NCBI RefSeq assembly: GCF_000374065.1
Contig: NZ_KB893279.1
Span: 169,719-233,718, forward strand
Length of the DNA stretch: 64,000 bases
Direction: 5' to 3'
Source of the DNA: Spirosoma luteum DSM 19990
GTDB lineage: Bacteria > Bacteroidota > Bacteroidia > Cytophagales > Spirosomataceae
In this document: in pieces, positions 53,429 through 62,965 of the stretch
Position numbering within the stretch: position 1 is the first letter of the stretch
Layout of the letters: every line of letters starts with the position of its first letter
Notes under the pieces: model-generated
Databases searched by the model: none
What the model saw: only the letters and a program-made list of their open reading frames with translations
Told to the model about the DNA's origin: nothing
Made by a program: the position numbers and the translations under genes

Positions 53429-54262
53429 ATGACTGTACCGGGTTTCTATAAAATACTCCTTCGGGCTACCGGCTTCACCCTGGGTATGTTATTGGTTTGG
53501 ATTGGGATGGATATGTTCATTGGAGGGGACTTCTGGGCGGGTATGCAGGTAAGCCGGTCGGCCCTGACGGTTGAGTACTGCGAGTTCAATCGGGTTACCC
53601 GGTTTTTCCACCAACCCATGAACACCTACTCAAACCTGGCTTACTTCTTCTGGGGTGCCCTGATTTTATTTATCGCCCGGTACGACTATCAAAACCGGGA
53701 TAGTACCGGGCAAAACAGGCTGGAAAAATTCCCTCAGCTTTCCGCCCTGATGGGTATTTGCTTTGTGTATCTGAGCGTCGGTAGCGCGTTTTTTCACGCA
53801 TCCCTGACGTACGCGGGGCAGCGGGTCGACATGAATGGAACCTACGGTATTATGATCACACTGGCGGGTATTGCGCTCTACCATGTTTTTTATAAAATCA
53901 GGCTCGTTGGCATACAGAAAATCGGTTGGGTAGTATGTCTGGCAGCGGCTATCGGGGCTTTCTACTGGTTGGCACTGCTGGTATCCAGCGCCCTGCTGGT
54001 ACCGGCTTTGATTCTATTGCTGAATGGGCTGATGGTCATAAACTACGTCCAATTCAGGAAAGAACGCTCCCTGGTTCTGATTGTCCTGAGTTTAGTCTTG
54101 ATCGTGGCCGCCATAAAAATACGAACGCTGGATGTGCAGAAGGTGAATTGCGACCCTCATTCGTTCATTCAGGGACACGCCATCTGGCATTTTCTAACGG
54201 CTCTGAGCAGTTTTTGTAGTTATGCTTTCTTTCGCTTTGGAGGCACTACCCGGCGGTTCTGA
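53429..54262 (+). CDS. Ceramidase-family membrane protein
   Basis: A 277-residue protein with about seven membrane segments, of the alkaline ceramidase type (CREST superfamily). The motifs are YCEFNRVTRFFHQPMNTYSN, SAFFHASLTYAGQRVDMNGT (conserved Ser, His, Asp) and QGHAIWHFLTALSS (two His), which together would bind a catalytic zinc. It could hydrolyse ceramides, in keeping with the sphingolipids of Cytophagales. No sphingolipid biosynthesis gene is adjacent. Confidence 0.82.
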   Translation: MTVPGFYKILLRATGFTLGMLLVWIGMDMFIGGDFWAGMQVSRSALTVEYCEFNRVTRFFHQPMNTYSNLAYFFWGALILFIARYDYQNRDSTGQNRLEKFPQLSALMGICFVYLSVGSAFFHASLTYAGQRVDMNGTYGIMITLAGIALYHVFYKIRLVGIQKIGWVVCLAAAIGAFYWLALLVSSALLVPALILLLNGLMVINYVQFRKERSLVLIVLSLVLIVAAIKIRTLDVQKVNCDPHSFIQGHAIWHFLTALSSFCSYAFFRFGGTTRRF

Positions 54263-54400
54263 TGCGCTGCTGATTGGCTTATCTAATTTAACGTGAATAC
54301 GGGCAAAGAATAATCCTCCACTTAGGTTAAATCAGGCAGTAAGGCATTTGTAAAACAGCCGTACTGGCCAGCCGGGAACTGTTCGTATCGAGAAGGTGCT

Positions 54401-54408
54401 TATTTTTG
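54401..54408 (+). promoter_or_regulatory. -7 box upstream of the GH43 gene
   Basis: TATTTTTG fits TAnnTTTG and ends 22 bases before the GH43 ATG. A matching TTG at the right distance was not found, so this is a partial promoter call. Confidence 0.4.
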
Positions 54409-54430
54409 AACCTTACTTTATCCATTGTTT

Positions 54431-55423
54431 ATGCTGCGCTCACGCTTTTCGCTCGTTTTTACTTTCCTGTTCCTCCTTTCATTTATCAGTTCGGCTCAGC
54501 AATCGCCGAAGACCACGTCTGGCAATCCCGTATTTCCGGGTTGGTATGCTGACCCCGAAGGAGCCGTTTTTGGCAACAAGTACTGGATTTACCCTACGTA
54601 TTCGGCCCCGTACAATCAGCAGGTATTTTTCGATGCTTTTTCCTCACCCGATCTGGTTAACTGGACAAAGCACAGCCGCATCCTCGACTCAACTGCCGTC
54701 AAATGGGCTAAACGGGCGATGTGGGCACCTGCTATCGTCGAAAAAGATGGCCGGTATTTCCTGTTCTTCGGTGCGAATGACATTCACGATGACAAAAAAG
54801 AAGTAGGCGGCATTGGTGTCGCCGTGGCTGATAACCCCGCCGGCCCGTTCCGGGATTACTTGGGTAAGCCGCTGGTTGGTCAGATTCACAACGGTGCCCA
54901 GCCCATCGACCAGTTCGTTTACAAAGACAAAGACGGGCAGTATTACCTGATTTATGGCGGTTGGGGTCATTGTAACATCGCCCGGTTGAAAGACGATTTT
55001 ACCGGCTTCCTGCCTTTCCCTGATGGCACTACGTACCGGGAAATAACCCCGAAAAACTACGTGGAGGGGCCAATCATGTTCACCCGCAACGGGACGTATT
55101 ATTTTATGTGGTCGGAAGGCGGCTGGACAGGGCCTGATTATTCGGTTGCCTATGCTACTGCATCATCGCCGTTTGGGCCTTTCGAGCGCGTGGGTAAAAT
55201 TCTTCAGCAGGACCCGGCTGTGGCGAGAGGTGCAGGGCATCACTCCGTTGTTCAGGTTCCGAATACCGACGATTGGTACATCATCTATCACCGTCGCCCC
55301 CTGACCGAAACGGATGGTAACCACCGCGAAACGTGCATCGACCGGCTGTATTTTGACGAGAAAGGAGCCATCAAGCCGGTTAAAATAACGGTTGAGGGCG
55401 TCAAACCCCACCCGTTGCCTTAG
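54431..55423 (+). CDS. Glycoside hydrolase family 43
   Basis: A 330-residue exported enzyme with signal peptide MLRSRFSLVFTFLFLLSFIS. The five-bladed propeller of GH43 starts with FPGWYADPEGAVFGNKYWIY, holding the base Asp; the middle ALWAP-like motif AMWAPAIVEKDGRYFLFF carries the pKa-modulating region, and the acid Glu is in NYVEGPIMFTRNGTYYF. Likely substrates are arabinan, xylan or galactan side chains. The ATG at 54431 is used in place of the TTG two codons upstream. Confidence 0.9.
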   Translation: MLRSRFSLVFTFLFLLSFISSAQQSPKTTSGNPVFPGWYADPEGAVFGNKYWIYPTYSAPYNQQVFFDAFSSPDLVNWTKHSRILDSTAVKWAKRAMWAPAIVEKDGRYFLFFGANDIHDDKKEVGGIGVAVADNPAGPFRDYLGKPLVGQIHNGAQPIDQFVYKDKDGQYYLIYGGWGHCNIARLKDDFTGFLPFPDGTTYREITPKNYVEGPIMFTRNGTYYFMWSEGGWTGPDYSVAYATASSPFGPFERVGKILQQDPAVARGAGHHSVVQVPNTDDWYIIYHRRPLTETDGNHRETCIDRLYFDEKGAIKPVKITVEGVKPHPLP

Positions 55424-55516
55424 TAGGCCACCAGAATGGTTGATTAAACCCTGATGATAATTCATCATGGCAAAAATTGTACCTTGCAGCATAAATCCCC
55501 CGCACTCCATCTGAAC

Positions 55517-55524
55517 TATCTTTG
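55517..55524 (+). promoter_or_regulatory. -7 box upstream of fbaA
   Basis: TATCTTTG, an exact TAnnTTTG, 39 bases before the fbaA start. No TTG at the usual -33 spacing was found. Confidence 0.5.
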
Positions 55525-55563
55525 ATATAAGTTTTTCTGATTATAGTTTAAAACCTAGATTTT

Positions 55564-56643
55564 ATGAGCGAAGTAAGCACTCGTTTTGCACCCGGCGTTG
55601 TAACCGGCGAAGGCGTCACTGAATTGTTCCGTCACGCCAACGAAAATGATTATGCCCTGCCTGCCGTCAATGTGGTCGGTACGGACTCGGTCAATGCCGT
55701 ACTCGAAACAGCCAAAGCCGTTAACTCACCCGTCATTGTTCAGTTCTCCAACGGTGGCGGTATTTTCTACGCGGGCAAAAGCCTGCCTAACGATAAGCAA
55801 CAAGCTGCCATTGCCGGTTCCGTTTCAGGCGCCCTGCACGTGCATCACGTAGCTGAACTATACGGGGTTCCGGTCATTCTGCACACCGACCACTGCGCCA
55901 AGAAACTCCTACCCTGGATTGATGGGTTGCTGGACGCTGGTGAAAAACATTTCGATCAAACAGGTAAGCCACTGTATTCATCGCACATGCTCGACCTGTC
56001 GGAAGAGCCGCTTGAAGAGAACATCGAAATTTGCGCCACCTACTTCGAGCGGATGGCCAAAATCGGCATGACGCTGGAAATTGAACTGGGCGTAACCGGT
56101 GGCGAAGAAGATGGCGTCGATAACACCGACGTCGACGATTCCAAACTCTATACCCAACCATCAGAAGTAGCGTATGCTTATGAAGAACTAAGCAAAATAT
56201 CGCCAAACTTCACCATTGCGGCTGCTTTTGGCAACGTACACGGCGTCTATAAGCCGGGCAACGTGAAACTGTCGCCCATCATTCTGGACAATTCGCAGAA
56301 GTATATTCAGGAGCAGTACGCTACGGGGCCACTACCCGTAAACTTTGTATTCCACGGTGGTTCGGGTTCCAGCCGTGAAGAAATTCGGGAAGCCATCCGC
56401 TACGGTGCCGTAAAAATGAATTTGGATACCGATATGCAGTGGGCCATGTGGGAAGGCATTCTGAAATACTACAAGTCGAAAGAAGGGTATCTGCAAACAC
56501 AGTTAGGCAGCCCTGACGGTGCTGATTCGCCAAACAAAAAATACTACGACCCCCGCGTATGGTTGCGTAAGGGCGAAGAGAGCATGGTACAACGCCTGAA
56601 AATTGCGTTCGAAGATTTGAATTGCATCAACCGGCTGGCATAA
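55564..56643 (+). CDS. fbaA: Fructose-bisphosphate aldolase, class II
   Basis: A 359-residue zinc aldolase, the same length as E. coli FbaA. Visible marks are the NVVGTDSVNAVLETA segment, the zinc ligands in VPVILHTDHCAKK, the ELGVTGGEEDGVDNTD loop (EIELGVTGGEEDGVDN), FGNVHGVYKPGNVKLSP with a zinc His, and VFHGGSGSSREEI with the DTDMQWA segment. It cleaves fructose 1,6-bisphosphate in glycolysis and acts in reverse in gluconeogenesis. It has its own -7 box and a strong terminator, so it is monocistronic. Confidence 0.96.
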   Translation: MSEVSTRFAPGVVTGEGVTELFRHANENDYALPAVNVVGTDSVNAVLETAKAVNSPVIVQFSNGGGIFYAGKSLPNDKQQAAIAGSVSGALHVHHVAELYGVPVILHTDHCAKKLLPWIDGLLDAGEKHFDQTGKPLYSSHMLDLSEEPLEENIEICATYFERMAKIGMTLEIELGVTGGEEDGVDNTDVDDSKLYTQPSEVAYAYEELSKISPNFTIAAAFGNVHGVYKPGNVKLSPIILDNSQKYIQEQYATGPLPVNFVFHGGSGSSREEIREAIRYGAVKMNLDTDMQWAMWEGILKYYKSKEGYLQTQLGSPDGADSPNKKYYDPRVWLRKGEESMVQRLKIAFEDLNCINRLA

Positions 56644-56670
56644 TCGCTTTTCGGTCTGTTATATACGAGA

Positions 56671-56701
56671 GTGCCGGGTTTGAGAGCCCGGCACTTTTTT
56701 T
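56671..56701 (+). terminator. Terminator of fbaA
   Basis: GTGCCGGG (56671-56678) pairs with CCCGGCAC (56687-56694) and is followed by seven T residues. It lies 28 bases past the stop. Confidence 0.9.
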
Positions 56702-56875
56702 ATGGCTGCCAACAAACGGATGAATAACCAGAAATCTTCATAAATGCGTAACTTTTAGAAGCAAAACACCACGATATAATCTATCCGGGAAAAAGAATGA
56801 CTTTAGCAGAAACTTAGGCCTGCATGAAGTAAAACGAGCGATGAAACTGATTTAATCCGGTATACAGGCTTACTC

Positions 56876-59800
56876 ATGAATTTAATCCGTGCTGCTTTAC
56901 GTAAACCCATTACCATTCTGGTACTGGTGGCCAGTTTGTTCTTCTTTGGTATAAATGCCGTTCGTACCATCAAGATTGACATTTTTCCGAACCTTAACTT
57001 ACCGGTTATTTATATCTCGCAACCCTTTGGTGGCTATACGCCTAACCAGATGGAGTCGTTTTTTGGCAAGCAGTACGTCAATCTGCTGCTGTATGTATCG
57101 GGCGTAAAGAGTATCGAAACCAAAAATATCCAGAGCTTAACGCTCATCAAATTATCCTTTTACGAAGGCACCAACATGGCGCAGGCGGCTGCCGAGGTAG
57201 CTACTTACTCCAACCGTGCCCAGGCCCTGTTTCCGCCCGGCTCGCAGCCGCCGTTTATCCTCCGCTTCGACGCATCTACCCTGCCGGTGGGGCAATTGGT
57301 GTTAAGCAGCCCCAAACGGACCAACAATGAACTACAGGATTTGGCCAACGTATATGTCCGCTCGGGCTTTACGGCCATTCCCGGTCTGGTAGCACCAGCC
57401 CCCTTTGGCGGTAACTCCAGAACTATCGTCATCAAAGCCGACCCCGCCCTGATGCGGTCGCACAACCTCACCCCCGACCAGTTGGTAGCCGCCCTGCGTA
57501 TCAACAACCAAGCAACCCCGGCGGGCAACGTGCGCGTAGGCGACCTGAATTATTTTACCCCCGCCAATACCACCATCCGCAATATCGAGGACTTCGGTAA
57601 CATTCCCCTGTATACCGGAACGGTACAGAACCTGACGCTGAAAGACGTGGCAACCGTTACGGACGGGGCCGATATTACGCAGGGGTACGTACTGGTCAAC
57701 GGTAAACGCTCGGTGTATATGCCCATTACCAAATCGGCCGATGCCTCAACCTGGGAGGTGGTGCAGAAACTGAAAGCTGCCCTGCCCCGCTTCCAGTCGT
57801 TGCTACCCGACGATGTAAAACTAACCTACACCTTCGACCAGTCCGTGTACGTAATCAATTCTGTGGAGAGCCTGATGGTAGAAGGCGGGATTGGTGCTAT
57901 CCTGACGGGCTTGATGGTATTGCTGTTTCTGGGCGATGCCCGCGGGGCACTCATCGTCATTATCACCATCCCGACCTGTATCATATCCGGCGTATTATTC
58001 CTGTCCTTATTTGGTCAGACCATCAATATCATGACCCTGAGCGGGCTGGCCCTGGCTATTGGCATTCTGGTGGATGAAAGCACGGTAACCATCGAGAATA
58101 TCCACCAGCATATGGACATGGGGAAACCCAAAGCACTGGCCATATGGGATGCCTGTAAGGAAATCGCGTTCTCCAAACTGCTGATTCTATTGTGTATTCT
58201 GGCCGTATTTGCCCCTGCTTTCACCATGACGGGCATTCCTGGTGCTTTGTTTCTGCCGCTTGCTCTGTCCATTTCATTCTCCATGATTACCTCGTACGTA
58301 ATGGCACAAACACTGGTGCCAGTGCTGGCCAACTGGATGATGAAAGAAAATACGCACATCAGCAAAAGCCGGGTTCGCCAGTATGCACGGCTGCTCAGAA
58401 AGAAACTCGGACGAAACGGCCGGGCCAGCCAAAACGGGAACGGGCGGAGTGAACACGATATGCTGCTAGACGAAAAGCAGGAACTGGCGCACCGTATCGA
58501 CCTTAACAACACGGGGAAGGTTAGTTTTTTTGAGCGGATACGGGCGCGGTTCGTTCGCTTCATTGGCCGGACATTACCGTATCGTAAACCCATTGTGCTG
58601 GTGTACATCGTTGGTTCGCTGGGTGTGGCCGCTCTATTGATTTCCCTTATTGGTCGCGATGTGTTGCCCAGGGGGGATGCGGGCCAGTTTCAGGTACGAA
58701 TCCGGAATCCCGACGGTACCCGGCTGGAGAAAACGGAAACATCCATGCTGAAAACCATCGATGTGCTATATGACCTGGTCGGTAAAGAAAACGTAGATAT
58801 TACCTCGGCCATGGTGGGTATGCACGGCGCCCAGTTCTCCACCAGCCCCATTTACCTGTTCATGGCCGGGCCGCAGGAGGCCGTTTTGCAGGTTAGTTTG
58901 ACTGAAGACTACGACGCCGATATGGACGGGTTGAAGGACCAGTTTCGGGAACGGATGAAAAAGGCCCTGCCCGATGTGAAACTTTCATTCGAGCCGATTG
59001 AACTGACCGACAAAATTTTGAGTCAGGGGTCGCCGACACCCATCGAGGTGAAAGTGTCGAGTAAGAACAAGAAGCAAAACGAAGAATACGCCAATAAGGT
59101 CATTGCCAAACTGAACCAGATTTCGTACCTGCGGGATGTGCAGATTGGGCAGGCCACTCATTACCCAACCATAGACGTAACCATCGACCGGGCGCGGGCA
59201 GCCCAGTTGGGAACGGATATTTCGGCCATTTCCCGCTCCCTGATTGCCTCCACTTCCTCGTCGCGCTACACCGACAAAAGCGTCTGGATTGACCCTAAAT
59301 CAACGCAGTCCTACAGCGTTCAGGTCCAGGTGCCGGAAAATCAGATGGCTAGTATAAATGACATTGGCGAGATACCAATTTTGCCTAACAGCAACCGCCC
59401 GGTGCTGAGCGATGTGGCTACCCTGCAAAAAGGAACGACCTACGGAGAAAACGATAACCTCGGGGCTATTCCGGTCCTTTCCGTAACGGCCAACCTGAAT
59501 GACATGGACTTAGGCACGGCTACGACCGATGTGCAGGCCGCCATCAACGCGCTGGGCGAACTGCCACGCGGCATGACGGTCAATTTGCAGGGGCTGAGCG
59601 TCGTACTGACCGAAACGCTCGAAAGTCTGCAAAACGGTTTGATAGTTGCTATCGTTGTTATTTTCCTGATGCTGGCCGCCAACTTCCAGTCATTCAAAGT
59701 GTCGCTGGTCGTTTTGTGTACCGTTCCCGCCGTACTGGTTGGTTCGCTCGCCCTACTGATGCTCACCGGTTCGACCCTGAATTTACAATCGTACATGGGT

Positions 59801-60187
59801 ATGATCATGTCGGTAGGGGTGTCTATCTCAAACGCGGTGCTGATGGTAACTAACGCCGAAGAACTCCGGATGCGGAACGGTAATGCGCTGCAATCGGCGC
59901 AGGAAGCTGCTTCCATTCGTATCCGGCCCATTCTAATGACCAGTGTGGCCATGGTGGTGGGTATGATTCCGATGGCATCGGGTTTGGGCGAGGGCGGTTC
60001 GCAGGCGGCACCGCTGGGCCGGGCCGTTATTGGCGGGTTGATTTCCTCCACATTTGCTGCCCTGTTTATTCTGCCGCTGGTTTTTGCCTGGGTGCAGGGT
60101 AACACGTCCACCGAATCGGCTTCGCTTGACCCTGAAGATAAAAACAGTAAATATTATATTCCCTCTCTGTATGAATCGGCGAATTAA
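56876..60187 (+). CDS. RND efflux transporter permease
   Basis: A 1103-residue inner-membrane proton antiporter of the hydrophobe/amphiphile efflux type with twelve membrane segments and two large periplasmic loops. Motifs include IDIFPNLNLPVIYI near the N-terminus, GGIGAILTGLMVLLFLGDAR, GLALAIGILVDESTVTIENI (TM4), and MGMIMSVGVSISNAVLMVTN (TM10). The proton-relay residues differ from AcrB: TM4 reads Asp-Glu instead of Asp-Asp, and the TM10 Lys is a Ser. Its 3' end overlaps the adaptor gene by 17 bases. The substrate is unknown. Confidence 0.93.
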   Translation: MNLIRAALRKPITILVLVASLFFFGINAVRTIKIDIFPNLNLPVIYISQPFGGYTPNQMESFFGKQYVNLLLYVSGVKSIETKNIQSLTLIKLSFYEGTNMAQAAAEVATYSNRAQALFPPGSQPPFILRFDASTLPVGQLVLSSPKRTNNELQDLANVYVRSGFTAIPGLVAPAPFGGNSRTIVIKADPALMRSHNLTPDQLVAALRINNQATPAGNVRVGDLNYFTPANTTIRNIEDFGNIPLYTGTVQNLTLKDVATVTDGADITQGYVLVNGKRSVYMPITKSADASTWEVVQKLKAALPRFQSLLPDDVKLTYTFDQSVYVINSVESLMVEGGIGAILTGLMVLLFLGDARGALIVIITIPTCIISGVLFLSLFGQTINIMTLSGLALAIGILVDESTVTIENIHQHMDMGKPKALAIWDACKEIAFSKLLILLCILAVFAPAFTMTGIPGALFLPLALSISFSMITSYVMAQTLVPVLANWMMKENTHISKSRVRQYARLLRKKLGRNGRASQNGNGRSEHDMLLDEKQELAHRIDLNNTGKVSFFERIRARFVRFIGRTLPYRKPIVLVYIVGSLGVAALLISLIGRDVLPRGDAGQFQVRIRNPDGTRLEKTETSMLKTIDVLYDLVGKENVDITSAMVGMHGAQFSTSPIYLFMAGPQEAVLQVSLTEDYDADMDGLKDQFRERMKKALPDVKLSFEPIELTDKILSQGSPTPIEVKVSSKNKKQNEEYANKVIAKLNQISYLRDVQIGQATHYPTIDVTIDRARAAQLGTDISAISRSLIASTSSSRYTDKSVWIDPKSTQSYSVQVQVPENQMASINDIGEIPILPNSNRPVLSDVATLQKGTTYGENDNLGAIPVLSVTANLNDMDLGTATTDVQAAINALGELPRGMTVNLQGLSVVLTETLESLQNGLIVAIVVIFLMLAANFQSFKVSLVVLCTVPAVLVGSLALLMLTGSTLNLQSYMGMIMSVGVSISNAVLMVTNAEELRMRNGNALQSAQEAASIRIRPILMTSVAMVVGMIPMASGLGEGGSQAAPLGRAVIGGLISSTFAALFILPLVFAWVQGNTSTESASLDPEDKNSKYYIPSLYESAN

Positions 60188-61310
60188 CCGTTCACTCTAT
60201 ACTGTACTGGCCTTTTCCGGTAGCCTGTTCGTGGCCAGTTCACTGGTTAGCTGCCAGAAAACGGAGGGCAAAAAAGACGTTTCCAAAACGGAGGTTTACA
60301 AGACGGAAACGGCTGTTGAGGCACCCGCTACGGTGGACGTGTTTGCGCTTAAACGGGGGCAGCTGTCTTCCTCACTCCAGGTACCGGGCGAGTTAGTGGC
60401 TTTCCGGGATGTGGACATCTACGCCAAAGTAAGCGGATTTATCAAAGCCATGTACGTTGACGTTGGTTCAGAGGTTAGGCAGGGCCAGTTACTCGCCCTG
60501 GCCGAAGCGCCCGAATTAAGTTCTCAGTTATCCTCCGCCGATTCGAAGTTGAAAGCCCAGGAAGCACTCTCTATTGCCAGCAAGGCTAATTACGAGCGGA
60601 TACTGGAAGCCAGTAAATTCTCCGGGGCCGTATCCAAAAACGATGTAGACCAGGCACTGGCGAAACGAAACGCCGACAATGCCCAGCTGGAAGCAGCCAA
60701 ATCAGCCTATCGCGAAGTAGGTGACCTGAAGCGCTACCTGCAGATACGGGCACCATTCAGCGGTATTATCAGCGCCCGTAATGCCAGTACGGGTGCGTAC
60801 ATCGGGCCATCGGGCAAAGGGTCAGAGTTTCCGTTGTTTGTACTGACCGAGCAGAAAAAGTTGCGGCTGGTCATCTCGATTCCTGAAGCCTACACCGGTT
60901 ACGTCGACCAGAACGATCCCATCAGTTTTAGTGTCAAGGCATTCCCGGATAAGAAATTCACCGGGCAGGTGAAACGGCAGTCGGGTACGCTGGATAAACG
61001 GCTGCGGTCGGAGCGGGTAGAGGTGGATGTATCGAACGAGGATAAAAAACTGCTGCCCGGCATGATTGCCGAAGTGACCGTACCACTGCCCACAAAGAGC
61101 AGTACGCTGATTGTACCAGCATCAGCCATTGTTAACGCATCGACCGGCGTTTTCGTTATTCGCGTCCGTGACCACAAAGCAGAATGGGTGCCCGTCAAAA
61201 AAGGCCTGGAAGCGGATGACAAAGTCGAGATTTTTGGCTCCTTATCCGAAGGCGATTCACTGGTAACCACCGCTACTGAAGAAATTCGCGACGGTTCACC
61301 CGTGAGGTAA
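60171..61310 (+). CDS. RND efflux periplasmic adaptor (lipoprotein)
   Basis: A 379-residue membrane fusion protein. The lipobox Cys is in GSLFVASSLVSCQKTEG. The lipoyl-like hairpin starts near AKVSGFIKAMYVDVGSEVRQ with GQLLALAEAPELSSQLSSAD, a coiled-coil hairpin follows, and the second lipoyl half has IRAPFSGIISARNASTGAYI. A beta-barrel and membrane-proximal domain end the protein. The gene starts inside the permease gene, so the pair is translationally coupled. The outer-membrane factor gene is not next to it. Confidence 0.92.
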   Translation: MNRRINRSLYTVLAFSGSLFVASSLVSCQKTEGKKDVSKTEVYKTETAVEAPATVDVFALKRGQLSSSLQVPGELVAFRDVDIYAKVSGFIKAMYVDVGSEVRQGQLLALAEAPELSSQLSSADSKLKAQEALSIASKANYERILEASKFSGAVSKNDVDQALAKRNADNAQLEAAKSAYREVGDLKRYLQIRAPFSGIISARNASTGAYIGPSGKGSEFPLFVLTEQKKLRLVISIPEAYTGYVDQNDPISFSVKAFPDKKFTGQVKRQSGTLDKRLRSERVEVDVSNEDKKLLPGMIAEVTVPLPTKSSTLIVPASAIVNASTGVFVIRVRDHKAEWVPVKKGLEADDKVEIFGSLSEGDSLVTTATEEIRDGSPVR

Positions 61311-61311
61311 G

Positions 61312-61641
61312 TCAAAGCGGCTCGTCGCTCTTGATTCTGAATAGTGCCCCTTCTACCAAATCATCTATTTGAATCTGGCAGGCCAGCCGACTGTCGTATT
61401 CCGCATCGGGTAATGTATCCAGCATATCCAGCTCGGCATCCTGTGGTGATGGCAATGCATCGAGTCCAGTCAAAACCTGCACGTGGCACGTTGCGCAGAG
61501 AGCCATGCCCCCGCACGTGGCCAGTATGGTATAGTCCGACGCTTTCAGGACTTCCATCAGGTTCAGGTTTATACCTTCGGGAATATCTATCGATTGGCGC
61601 TCGCCATGGCGGTCTTCAACGGTGAAGTGAATCATGGTCAT
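61312..61641 (-). CDS. [2Fe-2S] ferredoxin (adrenodoxin-type)
   Basis: A 109-residue ferredoxin with cluster ligands Cys43, Cys49 and Cys52 (ATCGGMALCATCHV) and Cys88 (SRLACQIQ), the CX5CX2C...C pattern of vertebrate-type ferredoxins. It lies 5 bases downstream of the ferredoxin reductase gene, which points to a dedicated electron-transfer pair. Its acceptor is unknown. Confidence 0.94.
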   Translation of the reverse strand: MTMIHFTVEDRHGERQSIDIPEGINLNLMEVLKASDYTILATCGGMALCATCHVQVLTGLDALPSPQDAELDMLDTLPDAEYDSRLACQIQIDDLVEGALFRIKSDEPL

Positions 61642-61646
61642 TCGGT

Positions 61647-62651
61647 CTAAAAAGTAGGTACACCGTTTACGGTCGTGTACTTGAAACTAAGTTTTTGGTC
61701 GGGGTGAACGTAGCGAAAAGCACTTTGGCACATGAGCGCGGCCTCGTGGAAGCCGCACAGAATTAGCTTCAGTTTGCCCGGGTACGTGTTAATATCACCA
61801 ATAGCATAGATACGTTCAATATTCGTGGCGTAATCGGTTGTGTCGACATGAATGGCCGATTTGTCGATGGTGAGGCCCCAATCGGCGATAGGGCCGAGTT
61901 TGGGCGTTAGGCCGAAAAGGGGGATCAGGTTATCGGTCGCCAGCGTAGTTACGGTTTTATCTTTGGCCGTAATGCTGACTTCCTGCAAATGGCCGTTGCC
62001 GTTGATGCTGGTAATGGTTGATTGAAGCAGCAGGTTAATACGGCCCTGCTCGGCCAGGTTGAACACTTTTTCCGCTGAATCGGGAGCACCCCGGAACGTG
62101 TCACTGCGGTGAATCAGGGTTACCTCGCTGGCAATATCGGCTAGAAAAACGGTCCAGTCGAGGGCCGAGTCGCCACCACCCGCCAGCACCACCCGGCGGT
62201 TCCGCAACTGCTCTGGATTCTTGACCATGTAGGCAACGCCTTTCCCTTCAAAGCGTTCGAGGTTGATAATGTCAGGCTTGCGGGGTTCAAAACATCCCAA
62301 CCCACCGGCAATGACCACTACCTGACAGTGTACAACCGTTCCGTCGCTGGTCGTAACCATATATGAGCCGTCCGGCTGTTTGTCGAGTCCTTCTACCCGT
62401 TCGCCAAGCGTGAATCCGGGATTGAACGGGGCAATCTGTTCCATCAGGTTATCCACCAGTGCCTGCGCATTGATGGCCGGATAACCGGGAATATCATAGA
62501 TGGGTTTCTGGGGGTAAATCTCCGACAGTTGCCCGCCCACCTGGGGCAGCGCATCAATCAGGTGGCACCGCATTTTCAATAAACCCGCTTCAAAAACGGC
62601 GAATAAGCCCACCGGGCCCGCGCCAATTATACAAATATCAGTCGTTATCAT
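61647..62651 (-). CDS. Ferredoxin-NADP+ reductase (TrxR-like)
   Basis: A 334-residue flavoprotein of the thioredoxin-reductase-like FNR class. The FAD-binding motif is at the N-terminus (ICIIGAGPVGLFAVFEAGLL), the NADPH-binding motif is VVLAGGGDSALDWTVFL, and the second FAD region is IYAIGDINTYPGKLKLILCG. It lacks the CxxC redox pair of true thioredoxin reductases. It probably passes electrons from NADPH to the ferredoxin encoded just downstream. Confidence 0.93.
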   Translation of the reverse strand: MITTDICIIGAGPVGLFAVFEAGLLKMRCHLIDALPQVGGQLSEIYPQKPIYDIPGYPAINAQALVDNLMEQIAPFNPGFTLGERVEGLDKQPDGSYMVTTSDGTVVHCQVVVIAGGLGCFEPRKPDIINLERFEGKGVAYMVKNPEQLRNRRVVLAGGGDSALDWTVFLADIASEVTLIHRSDTFRGAPDSAEKVFNLAEQGRINLLLQSTITSINGNGHLQEVSITAKDKTVTTLATDNLIPLFGLTPKLGPIADWGLTIDKSAIHVDTTDYATNIERIYAIGDINTYPGKLKLILCGFHEAALMCQSAFRYVHPDQKLSFKYTTVNGVPTF

Positions 62652-62965
62652 TGGATTGAAGGAGAGCCCTGCTTTAGTCGATAATCGAATCAGGTTTTCT
62701 CGTTTTACTACGCTGTAAAGATAACGGCCTGCCTACCGTTGAAGGCTATCATAAATCTGAATGAGGGATAAGCAGATGGAATACGTCGTAAACACGGACT
62801 GAACTTAGCATTTCGCATATCGGTTAGTTAAATCGACCCCGCCTTTTGGTTTGTTGTTTTTTTACCCTTCCACATTGGGTGTTGGCCTTTCGTTGGTAAC
62901 AGGTTATATGCCTGATTTTTTGCTTCTTAACCCGAGGGTAGCTTTACTAACTCTCTTTGTTCTTC
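62652..62965. other. Divergent intergenic region, no gene seen
   Basis: A 314-base gap between the divergent reductase and membrane-protein genes. A degenerate -7-like TCTCTTTG at 62952-62959 ends six bases before the ATG at 62966. Nothing else is recognised. Confidence 0.35.
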
